Shown: one piece after another, positions 35,701 through 45,793 of the stretch
How the letters are laid out: each line of letters starts with the position of its first letter
Position numbering within the stretch: the stretch's first letter is position 1
Origin: Zygnema circumcarinatum
Taxonomy: Eukaryota; Streptophyta; Zygnematophyceae; Zygnematales; Zygnemataceae
DNA: 64,000 bases
NCBI GenBank assembly: GCA_037447605.1
Contig: CM074814.1
Span: forward strand, 2,921,921 to 2,985,920
Direction of reading: 5' to 3'
Notes under the pieces: generated by a model
Databases searched by the model: none
Told to the model about the DNA's origin: nothing
What the model saw: the letters and a program-made list of their open reading frames with translations, nothing else
Made by a program: the position numbers and the translations under genes

Positions 35701-36299
35701 GGAAGGAGGAAGGGCAGAGCAGGGTGATGCATGAGCTGCATACGGGGAGCTTAGTGAGTGTGAATGACAAAGAGAGCCGCGGAAATGCGGGAGAGGAAGA
35801 AAGGAGGACAGGAGATCGAGTAGTTGGGGTGAAAGTGGAACTTGAAGATTTTCGGGAGGGCATAGGCTGTGGAAGAGATGGCGACAGAAATGTGGAGGAG
35901 ACGAGCGAGAAAGACCTTCGGAACTGCATGCTGGGGAGGGAACAAGGAAGCCAAAAGGAGTGCGCGGTGAGCAGGTTGTCGGGAGATGAGCAGTTGGGTG
36001 AAAAGGAAGAGTCTGAGGTTCTTCTGGATGGTGAGATTAATAGCAAGGAATTGAACGCGCCATGGATGGTTGAAGGTCCAATTGGTGATGGGATGGGGAC
36101 GAGGAAAGCTAAGTGTGTGAAGGTGGGGTGGCATAAGGCTGTGAACGGTACGTTAGAAGACAGAGGAGAGAGTACGGTTCAAGGGGACACGCGTGAGACG
36201 AATACCGTTGAGAAGGGGCCGCCATGGAGGAAGGGAGGTGGCAAACATATGAGGAGCGCGGTTTCTCGTGAGAGGAAGAAGTCATCGACTTGCACTTGA
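29797..36299 (+). CDS. U-box E3 ubiquitin ligase of the PUB62/63 type with a very long C-terminal extension
   Basis: Twelve exons join in phase into about 1162 residues: 29797-29905, 30907-30979, 31347-31428, 31832-32047, 32219-32418, 32576-32826, 33016-33275, 33459-34151, 34282-34626, 34737-34951, 35146-35329 and 35439-36299 (TGA). The U-box spans exons 2-4: LSDPLTGHLMDDAMVGRCGH, SFGS, CTACGRAV and LVPNLALRAAV. Downstream is the PUB62/63-specific block FIVNDRVLIKGNKRTP, TTQCLNGWY and VRLQYRSL. Plant PUB62/63 proteins end soon after this block, as I recall. Here the frame continues for about 850 residues: an Arg/Glu tract (exon 8), a Trp-rich region (WRTMEVTSRAARFRWRK), a helical region (TADELQSLFPWLDRRRAL), four LAPP repeats and an acidic Ser-rich tail. 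I do not recognise the extension. A separate downstream gene is possible, but every junction keeps phase. Confidence 0.78.
33565..33838 (+). repeat. Coding purine tract (GGGAGA)n encoding an Arg/Glu domain
   Basis: About 270 bp of GGGAGA/GGAGAG repeats lies inside exon 8 of the U-box gene and stays in frame, encoding alternating Arg and Glu. Such tracts are slippage-prone and can form triplex DNA. The reverse strand gives a spurious Ser/Leu/Pro ORF. Confidence 0.85.
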
Positions 36300-37724
36300 G
36301 GGCCTCTGCTCCGCCGTTACAGGCTCGCCTTGGTAGTCGTTCCATTCTTTGGAGGGTGTGGAGAGCAGCGACTGGTGCGACGGAGTTGAAAAATCCGAGG
36401 AACTCCATAGAGAGAGAGGCCGATTCGGTTTTTAAGTGGGGCTGTTTCAGTGGGAACGTGGGAGGTTGATCTGTCGTGCTATTGACTGAGGGATGCGCAA
36501 ACGGTTTATGGGTGACTTTTTTTAAATGGTCATAGATGTGGGCATAATCGACTCTACCTGATCGGGGTCCAGTAGCTTTTGGGTTTTGATCGCCTAGCTC
36601 GATCTTCTTTAACGTTTTCTTATGGGGTAGCATGGCTCGATCTTCGCTCTGTATGGTGAGGACAAAAGAAGCAGACCTTATATTTTTTTTACAAGTAGAG
36701 AGTATAATATGTCACTCGCGATAGAGCCGAACGGCTTCCCCATTGCTTTGAAATAGCTGTTATAGAGGACGGACATAGTAGAGGCCCAGTCGAGACTGAC
36801 TAGCAATAGTGCTTCGTTTCCAGTACATATGTAGGGGAGTGTGACGTTACATGTACGCCGTGTCTTGTGTCGTTTATTCCAACTGCAACTGCGCGCCGAT
36901 GCTTGTTCCATGTGCGCATGTCGTCCGTACGAACACCGAAACATGCTGCACAGTACCCTCCCCTAATGTTGTCCACCCTAGTACTTGAATAACCTAAGAA
37001 ATTCGCCCTGATTTTGACGAAACCACTTTTAATACCGTAAGTCTGTGTTAATGTATTAGGGGTTGTAACATAACCTAAATATTTTTCAATACAAAATCTG
37101 TTAAAAGAAACGACTTTCAAACATGGGTCGCGCTATTCCGTTAGACGGCAAGTACGGATAAAATCTAATAAATTGTACGCTAAATGTACGGAGCCAATAG
37201 GAGCTCGTGTAGTTAAATGTACAGCACCAATAGGAGCTCGCGACAGGCCCCGCCGGGCGGCTAATGCGCCTCCGTACAGAGAGATACAGTACGGCTGCAG
37301 ACCAGACTCTAACATAAGACCGCCTTCCTATTGTTAACACGGACTTCCTTATATTTTCAAATTCCAAGATTTTCGCCCAATATTTGCTGAAACCATATGG
37401 CGAAAATATTAGGAGGGAGAGTACTGAACTGTATAGCCCACTGCCCCATCCGTACGAGTGCTCCGTCCGTACGAGCGCGCTGTCCGTACGGCCATGGCGG
37501 CACCGGACGCGCGGCGCCTGCTCCTGCCCGGCCTCCTCCGCCTCCGCCTCCTCCCCACGCCTCCGCCTCCTGCCCTCGTCCTCTCCAGTCGTCTCCTCGC
37601 TTCACTTGCCTCCTCGTTTTTTTCCTTTTCCTTGCTTCTCCCGACTTCCCATACACTGAATATGTCTGAGCAGAGCCCCTCAGTTTAAGCCCCTCGTGGC
37701 AGGCACTTCGGCTTCACTTCTGCA
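36300..37724. promoter_or_regulatory. Intergenic region and GC island upstream of TGD1
   Basis: The left part is unremarkable. From about 37130 to 37500 there are many GTAC-containing motifs (CCGTACGAG, TCCGTACGG) close to the TGD1 start. An ATG at 37493 opens a 64-codon Leu-rich frame ending in a stop; it could be a 5' exon or a leader ORF. Confidence 0.4.
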
Positions 37725-40700
37725 ATGCAGGCTGCCTGCTGCCTCTGGGGCAAGCGTGCTGCCCCTGCAGGGCTTCAGGGTGCGCTCGCGTCATCCCCCG
37801 CGCGCGCAGCGAGGGAGCTGAGACTGCGAGAAAATGGAGCCAGCCCTGCGCACCGCAGAGGACACTCTCTCCTCTTCCCCAAACTCTACTCCGACAACTC
37901 TCGCGGCGGATCTCTGGGGAACATCCCCTATTCCTTGCTGCCAATTGGCACGCCCAGGCGTGTGCGCGTCTCCGAGAAGCAACGCGCAAGAACGGGGGCT
38001 CGAGCCTCTGGGCTTTCTGCAGGAGCCGCTTCCCCTCCCTCTTCGCCTCTGATTGAGGATGGAGCTCCCATGGATGTGCCCCCTGAGGCGCAGTTCGCGG
38101 CTCCCGTCACCTCCTCTCTGATGCCGGCGGAAGTTCTCTTTCGATGGAAGCCTCCTCGTTATGTGTGGCGGGCTCTAGCAGCCGTTCTCATGGCGGGCCA
38201 GGTATGGTGCAACGCCATCAGGGAATAGCTTCTAGGTTTGATTTCTTTTTAGGACACCTTAGGAGACTATTTTGAAAGCATAGATGAGCATCAAGGTGAG
38301 TATCACGGATGCTTTGTTGTAGTGGACGTATGTGAAGCGGTGTAGTTGACGGTTGCTAAATGCGACTCTCGTGCATACGTTAGCGGACCGTTGCATTTGC
38401 CTATGTTTTGAGGAGGCGTTGGGAGCTTGTTCTTTAAAAGGTGGAAGTAAAATTGTTCTGTGAGGCAGTTCTGAATTTTATAGTTCCCTAGCAGCAACTC
38501 GTATTTTCCTTCGGGTTTAGAAGGAACCTTTTCTTGCTTCAGATTTGGGCAAGGCTGCAAAAACATTAAGTGCATAGGATGTTTAGTGGAAGGGGCGCCA
38601 CGCTGTCTTGTTTTCCTCGTAGTGGACATTTTCAGTGGTGAGACGCGTCTCGCCATAGAGCCCCGCGTCTCTGAATGGCCCACACTCATTCGCGTGTGGC
38701 CGGAGGAGCCCTCCGCCGGGCGGCAGGTGGTGGCACGCGTCCTCTCCGGCCGCGTGCACGTGCGCAACACGCTGACGCAGCTGGCGGAGGTGGGGCCAAA
38801 CTCGCTCGCCGTGAGCCTTCTTACAGCCTGCTTCGTCGGGATGGCCTTCACGATTCAGGTACTGCCGTGTGCAACCTTCTGTGTTTGCAGAACTAAGCTA
38901 GTTAAACGACCCTGCTTGTATACACCTTACGTGCAGACTTGGGCAGAATACGGTTCAGAGGAAGGGAGGGAGGCTATTGTGATTGACGCCATGAGACTTT
39001 CAGCCAGCAGCTTTCTTCTGTTTCAACTTATTTCTGGCCAATTGGTCGCTTTCGTCACTTTTGCTTGCTAGCACATATACCATGGTTTAAGCCTTCATCA
39101 CTGGTGATGAGCCATGTCTTAATCAACTCACTGCAATCTTATCCAAAGGCGTTTCTTTCTTTGACCCCCTGAAAGCCCTGTTCCTTTTCGTGTGACTTAT
39201 GCGGTTTGCCCTGCAAATTTCTGCAGTTTGTGCGCGAGTTCACGCGGTTGGGCCTCACGCGATCAGTGGGAGGCGTGCTGGCCCTCGCCATGTCGCGGGA
39301 GCTCTCCCCTGTGGTGACTGCCATCATCATGGCCGGACGGGTTGGGAGTTCGTTCGCAGCTGAACTTGGGACCATGCAGGTTTGTCCCTCGGCTTCTTAA
39401 TTCTCAAATTGGAGTTTGCGTGTTGAGTAATCCGGGGAATCAGTGCTTGTAAACACCTCTGATTAGCTTTTTTATAACCAATGCTTTTTGGCTACGCCTC
39501 ACTTTCTATTCTACGTCCAACCCTATCGTCATTAACAGCACCCTTTCCTTGTATGATTCTTTTCTGCATGTTGATGTCATTTGATTCAGTTACTTGGTTT
39601 CTTAACAGCACCCTTTCCTTGGATGATTATTTTCTGCATGTTGATGTCGTTTGATTCAGTTGTTTGGTTTCATCGCTTGCCTCAACCGCATGTTGCTCAT
39701 TGGTGGGTGTGATTGGTTGGTTGGCAGGTCTCGGAGCAGACCGACACCCTGCGCGTGCTGCGGACCGACCCGGTGGACTACCTTGTGACCCCGCGCGTGC
39801 TCGCGTGCTGCGTGGCGCTGCCCGTCCTCACGCTGCTCTGCTTCACGGTCGGCCTCGCGGCGAGCGTGCTGCTCGCGGAGGCAGTGTACGGGGTCAGCTC
39901 CAACATCATTCTCGACTCGGCAGCGCGGGCACTGCAGGTGGGGGGGGGGGAGGGGAAACTCATTGCCCAGCCGTGCTGAATTACGTCCAAAAAGCCGTGG
40001 CAGTTATCAGTACAGAATCTATGATCTCCAAATGCAGGAGGTTATCATTAGTAGAATGTTCAGTTTTATGGTTCCAAAGGTTCATTGCCATGTTCTCTCA
40101 GCTTCCGTTTTTCAGACTACATCATGTTTTTGTTCAGTTGGGATTCGCTGCTTGATCGGTGCGTACAACAGTGGGTCTTGTTTTTTTATGTCAATGGGTT
40201 TTTAGGGTTTTCAGTGGTATCCAATGCGTAGACAATGGTGGGCACCTCAGAATTGAAATCACAGTGATGTTGGGGTTGTACGTCTCCATTTTAGGTCCAG
40301 CTATGTATGGCCTGAAAATAAACCGCTGTAGGTTCCAATTTGCGGTCCAATCATTCACCCGCTCAAAGCAGTAACCTTTTCTTGTTGACCCTTACTGCGA
40401 TAAAGTGAAGTTACGTATTTCAGCTGACACAGCCCTTGCTGCAAGAGTCTGGTGCCTCTGTTCAATGCCCTCGTGATCTTGAAGTGAATGTTGTCTTCTT
40501 GTTTCTGTCGGTTTGCAGGCTTGGGATATCTTTAGCATGATGGTGAAGTCTGTCGTCTTCGGCGGCATCATCGCCGGCGTGAGCTGCTCGTGGGGGACCA
40601 CCACGTCAGGAGGAGCGAAGGGGGTGGGAGAGTCCACAACGTCAGCAGTTGTAATCTCGCTCGTCCTTGTCTTCATATCCGACTTTGCCCTCTCGTGGTG

Positions 40701-40746
40701 CTTCTTCCAAGGCGCTGGCGATGCCCTCAAGGCTTGCATGGGATAA
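37725..40746 (+). CDS. TGD1: Chloroplast lipid-transport ABC permease TGD1
   Basis: Exons 37725-38201, 38727-38858, 39227-39379, 39728-39937 and 40519-40746 (TAA), all phase 0, encode 399 residues. The N-terminal part (MQAACCLWGKRAA and onward) is rich in Ala, Ser and Arg and lacks acidic residues, as in a chloroplast transit peptide. The MlaE permease domain is nearly colinear with land-plant TGD1: PPRYVWRALAAVLMAGQ, SLLTACFVGMAFTIQ, EFTRLGLTRSVGGVLALAMS, RELSPVVTAIIMAGRVG, AAELGTMQVSEQTDTLRVL, CSWGTTTSGGAKGVGESTTS and FFQGAGDALKACMG. TGD1 sits in the inner envelope and, with TGD2 (substrate binding) and TGD3 (ATPase), carries ER-derived lipid into the plastid. TGD2 and TGD3 are not in this window. 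The alternative upstream start at 37493 is not needed for targeting. Confidence 0.95.
39532..39671 (+). repeat. 70-bp tandem duplication in a TGD1 intron
   Basis: Positions 39532-39601 and 39602-39671 are two adjacent copies of a 70-bp unit beginning TTAACAGCACCCTTTCCTTG, differing at only a few positions. It is a recent local duplication within the intron 39380-39727. Confidence 0.9.
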
Positions 40747-41512
40747 ACATGCTCCGTCAACAATGTGGGGGTCGCTGCGAGCATGCAGCCTATCTCCCGT
40801 CCTCGGCATGTTCCTGTGGCGAGGGCCGGCCCTGCAGCCCCTTGGAAATTAGGCTTTGAGGGGAAGGGGAAGGAGGGGCGGGCCCCCGTGCAGCGCCGAC
40901 AGCCTTCAACGCGGGGCGGAGACTTGGTCACCATGGACTTGTTTTGAGCGCTTTCATCTAGTCGTTTGCTAGAGAGCGTTGCCTCTGGCAGTGAGGAATG
41001 AACGTGGTGGACTGATGTCAACGTTTCTTTAATTGATCGGCATCTCCTTGAGAGGCGTCTGCCCGTGGAGGAGTGTTTCAAGAGGGCTGATGCGTTCGGA
41101 GAAAGGGAGTGGAAAGGGGCGAGTTAACCGCAGACTGTGCACGTGAGAGTCAAGAACCGCAATGCAAACTTGGGCACGATGTGCAACTGCTGGTCGCTGC
41201 CCAACGGAGGCAGACGAGGCGGAGTGTGCGGGTTATCCTGAACATACTCACAGTTCGTGCCAAAGGTGCCTTAGTCATGCCGCTGGCACTCCTGTACACT
41301 CTGTTTGAAAAAATGGAACCGAACATAAGGTCCTGCACCTAGTAACTACCTGCTGTTTCTTGATTATCCCTACGAAGGAAGCTTTTCGTATAATCCCTTG
41401 TGCCTACCGGATGCGATTCCTTTATGTCTTCTTCCTACTCTACCCTTGCCTCTTTGAAAAGCAGGAGATCGAGAAGCCCTTCTGCAAATAGAAATTCGTT
41501 TATGCTATGTGC
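40747..41512. other. Convergent intergenic region between TGD1 and beta-helix C
   Basis: No gene is seen. Open frames here lack splice support and recognisable content. Confidence 0.4.
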
Positions 41513-44163
41513 CTATTTGTTGTTCCACATAATGAACGGTAAGTCTACAAGCCGTTTGTTGAAGTTCAAGAAGACGTCTGTTTCATTGGGTGCTTGAATG
41601 CCGACTTTGTTCCTCCATACGGGCTGGAAGTCAGGGCGGTCCTTGAAGATGGGCGAGGTGGTGTTGGAGATGCCAAAGTCTTCGTTGGCCTCGTCGTCGA
41701 AGAGGAGGTCGGAGGAGTTGTAGGCGAGCCACGTGAGGGTGTTGAGGAGCGGCACAGTGGGCACGCTCTCGTTGCAGTTGCGGAAGAGCGGCGCCCAGAG
41801 GGGCTTCACGTTCACGAGGATGAGGTCGATGCTGTTCTCCGTCGGCAGGCCGCTGCAGTTGCCCGTCGCGCTCGCGGGCGCCGCCAGCGTGCTGTTCCAC
41901 AGGTCGCTTTTGAGGGTCTGCGGGGGGTTGCAGGGGACGCCGTTGATGGCCGTGTCCGTGCATATGTTGAGGTAGCGAGGGTACATCTGCGTAGGACCCC
42001 CGAGGGAGTCCGTCAACACCGGGAGGATTTTGAAAATGGGGGGGGAGTCCATCCATTTCATTCGCGTCCAATCTGTTGGAAATTATTCGTGCATGGAACT
42101 TCTGACACATCGACTATACTTTAACGAAAGTTCCAGAACTTGGAGAACTTGGAGAAGCGAGAGCAGCACTTACCTTATAAAAGAGGTCCGCCGAGGGAAG
42201 CCTTGCGATGCCGTCCATCCACGGCCGGCCGCTCAGTACGCAGTTGTTCTGGAACCAGTTCTGGCAGCTCACCCAGCCGGACAGCTGCCGCGTGTTCACC
42301 ATCAACGCGTTGCGCACCACGTTGCTGCGGTCGGAGCACACCCACCCACACGAGCATGGCATGGGCATGAGCGTGCGCACTGGCATGCGCACGGAACATG
42401 GGCACATGGGCATGGGCATGAAGCATCCGAGGGAGCGCCACTCACAACTTGCCGTTGTTGATCTTGAAGCCGTCCCACGTGCCGATGCAAACGATGCCGT
42501 CAGCGATGACTCCCGAGGTCGCCCAGTCGTAATACACGCAGTGCTGCCCGCCCTTGACGTAGTTGTGGTACAGCCAGTTCACTGCACGCACGCGGGGCCA
42601 TTGCCAGAGTGCGGCGACGCTCGAGTCAGACCTCCAGCCGGCAACTACGCTTTTAGTTGCTGCTGCTTTGTGGGCTCTCCGTGTGGAACCTGATACGTTC
42701 AGGCTTCAGGAGGGGTGTACCACATGTCGAGGAATGGTCGGTTCATCCAGCATGAGCCCAGTTCAAATCTTGCTTCCAAATGGAGAGTGAGTTCTACCTG
42801 GATTGTGCCATTTTCCGTTGAAGTAGATTCCCGCACCATCGCCCCAATAGTTTTCCGCATCAGCTTCTATGTAGTTTTCTTCGATGTTATTCCAAAAGCA
42901 GTCGGCAATAAAGCTTGCCCCCCAACCGCATGCGATGCCAAATTTGGTGAAGTTGTGAATGTAGTTATTGCTGATAGTCACTCCAACTGTTCCCCAATGG
43001 AGGAGAATCCCTTGCAGTGTGCCTGGACCAAGCTAGCGTTGCAGTCAGACTTCAGCATTTATCCTTTTCCATCTCGAAAGGAACAAGCTGCTACGTATCA
43101 CTTTAGCAATTACAAGTTTTTTCACATAGTTTAATGGCGTGAATCTTTTGGGCTGTCCACCGCAACGGGTAAGAAGCACATACGCGGAAGTTGCGAGGCG
43201 TCACTACCACATTCCATGACACGCAGGCAAGAAAGCGCACGGAAGGAGGAGAGTGACATGTCCATTGAGGGAGTCAGCAAAGCTTTGGGGTCACGCGGCC
43301 ACTCGCCTATGATTTCACAGTTGGACAGCACGTTCTCGGAGCTCGTCAGTGTGCCGGCATCGCCGCTCCTGCCGAACCGCACAACTGCCGGGTCGTCGTA
43401 CGGATTTCGCACAATAAGACTATCGAACCTAGATTTCGCTGTCCTGTAGATGTCGAACCGTCCAATTATTGTGAACTGCACGAGCCAGGCACAAAATCGA
43501 ATGAGGAGAGATGTCGCTCCTCCTCCTTTGTGACCTCGATCCTGTACTTCGTGCAAAGCTGTTGCAACGAGAAGAGAAACTACCTATGGAAATAACCGCG
43601 TAGTTAAGGATTAAATAAATGTTGACAGTTTATGATGTTGACTTATTTGGGAAAAGGCAATAGCGCGGTGGAAGCATGCTCGGTTGCCAGCTCACCGTCT
43701 GGCTCGAGAAGAACAGTTGGGAGGGAGGGGCTCACATCGAAGAGAGACACGGCGTAGGAGTTGTAGACATGCACGGCGGGACACGTGCTGACCGGGTCGA
43801 GCCCCTGCTCCGGAGCGTTGCAGCCGCTGCTCGCGTCCTGCCCGGGGGGGGCGGGCGAGAGCTGGACGTTGATCCCGGAGATGAACACGTTGTGCGTGTT
43901 GTATATGCGGAGGGGGGGGAAGGAATCGTTGATCGTTTTGAGCCAAATGGGGGATCCATTGGAGTCACAGGGCTGCAAAATTGTGCATGAAAATGACTCG
44001 TCTAGATAGACAGAATCGGTGAGAGTGAGAGACTTTCTGAAGAGAAGGACAACAGTCGACGAATTGCTGTAGTCTTGCCGCCGGTAGATGTCCTTGACAT
44101 TGTTGACCATGAGCGTGGTGTAGTTCTCGCTGGAGCACGGGCCTCCCTTGGGAATGGTGAAGC
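41513..44163 (-). CDS. Secreted-type Cys-rich right-handed beta-helix protein, paralog C
   Basis: Exons in reading order: 43736-44163, 43307-43475, 42798-43022, 42446-42581, 42174-42324 and 41513-41986. All phases match. The upstream signal-peptide exon is not resolved. Blocks match paralogs A and B: PKGGPCSSEN, FSCTILQPC, GRFDIYRTAKSRFDSL, YIHNFTKFGIACGWGASF, GDGAGIYFNGKWHNPG, HCVYYDWATSGVIADGIVC, RQLSGWVSCQNWF, TGNCSGLPTENSIDLILVNV and FRNCNESVPTVPLLN. The third exon is 3 bp shorter than in A and B. The intron after exon 43307-43475 starts with GC (GCGAGT) instead of GT, and using it restores the conserved 169-bp exon length. Function is unknown, as for A and B. Extracellular location is inferred from cysteines and sequons. 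Confidence 0.8.
42356..42424 (+). repeat. GGGCAT-type imperfect repeat in a beta-helix C intron
   Basis: A series of GCATGGGCATG/GCATGAGC-like units fills most of the intron between exons 42174-42324 and 42446-42581. Confidence 0.6.
43301..43306 (-). other. GC-AG type 5' splice site in beta-helix C
   Basis: The minus strand reads ATAG followed by GCGAGT. A GT donor that keeps frame was not found nearby, and the GC donor gives exactly the same exon length and phase as paralogs A and B. Confidence 0.75.
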
Positions 44164-45717
44164 CTGGGATTTAAGGAAGGAGCAGCACTGTTACTTGGGA
44201 GGGCCGACGCCGGCCACGCTTTCACCTGACGACTCTTCCGACAATGCGACAGCGCAGCAGCCAGTGACTCTCTCACTCTTTTGAATGCTTCAGAAGCGAT
44301 TCGACTTTCAGGCAGGAAACGTTCGCCTGCCCCAATGGGCGTCTGTCATGGCAGAAATGTCTATAGCGTGCAAATGCGCCGCGTTATATCTGGGCCTGGA
44401 CAGTGTTTCTGATAATCTCGACTGAGGACGAGGGAGCGCGTCCTCGTAGAAATTTATTGACATATATGTTTGGGTCAATCAAAAGGCAGCTAATGCTGGG
44501 GGCTTACATGTTACTGCGAGCTGTGGTCTGGCCGTCAAGAGAACGCACAAGAGTCCGACCTGAACAAGCTAAACCCAGCCGAGAAAAGAGTCGATCACAT
44601 ACTTTGTTCTGTCAGCACAGCTCGCAGCGCCACACATCACACTATTGCGCTCCATAGCGCGATACTCCCCTTGTCTAGTTTTGGCATTGATGATAAAATC
44701 CGAATTCGCATATGATGTACTCAGTGAATGAGCGGATCCCGACCAGCGGACCCACCTTGAGCAAAACACATCCGGCAAATGAAGGCGCGCGAATCCCTCC
44801 ACACGCTCTGCCTCTCACACATTTCTCCATATTCTCTGCGAAGCACGGGAGGCAGATATTTCAGATACCCGCCTTCAGTTCTCTCTCCTCTTCACCACAA
44901 GTTTTCCACTCGAGGGACAATTTCTTTGCAAGTATTTTCTACGCATTCCGAAAATGCATTATTAATTTTCGTTTCTCTCTGAATTCGAAAGCTCATCAGC
45001 TCATGAGCTCCCTCCCTCAGTCAGTGAGGCAGTCAGTCAACCTGCGGGCGGCGGTGATGGCGCGGAGGCGATCGGTCCGTTTGTCCGAGCGCCGCCGCGC
45101 AGCCCTTTTAAAGGCGCCCGCCGCGCCCCGCCATTCCCGGGCAGCCCAATCAAAACATTTTGCGTTGCCCGCCCGCGCTGGGCGCTCGCTTGGCTCGGCC
45201 CGGCCGTTCCCGGGCCAGCCGCCAAAACGTTTCCTGCTGCCCGCTCGCTTGGTCGGCGGAGGCGTTTCGGCGGGCGCGCTCGCACCTGCGGAAGGTGCCC
45301 CGCTCGAGCGTGCGAGGGACCGCGCCACGTGGCCGGGGTGTGCGCCGAGCGGGGCGCCTTCGCACTTGTGGCGACGGGGCGGTTCGCGCACAGGACAGGC
45401 TCGAGCGTGAATCGATCGCACTTTCGTTGAACAAGAACATGGATGCGGCATGGGTCTCGCGACGACGATGAGGCCATCAAATGTACATGGACAAAACCAT
45501 CATGGGGAACCACGAGGAACTGGTCGCAAAGGACCTAAGCACAAACGAAAGAAGCGAGGAGCGGAAAACTACGCCCAAGCACAACGCAACCCTAGAAGCA
45601 GCCGCTTAAAAACCACTTTCATTATACTATTATTAACAACAACAAGAGAGTTAGTCGTCGCCTGCCGCTGCATGCGGCGCTCGCTCTGGCAATGCACAGA
45701 CAGGTCCCTCCTCTCTC
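44164..45717. other. Intergenic region between beta-helix C and the GIY-YIG gene
   Basis: This region carries the unresolved 5' end of beta-helix C, a GC island at about 45030-45400 with GCCACGTGGC at 45324-45333, and otherwise no supported exon. Confidence 0.4.
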
Positions 45718-45729
45718 TCACGGCGCGGC

Positions 45730-45793
<64 letters not shown>

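Noticed and set aside
37384-37688. Overlapping ORFs upstream of TGD1 as an N-terminal exon
   Set aside because: The frame from ATG 37493 ends in a stop before 37725 and no in-phase donor was clear; the 37725 start already gives a transit-peptide-like N-terminus.
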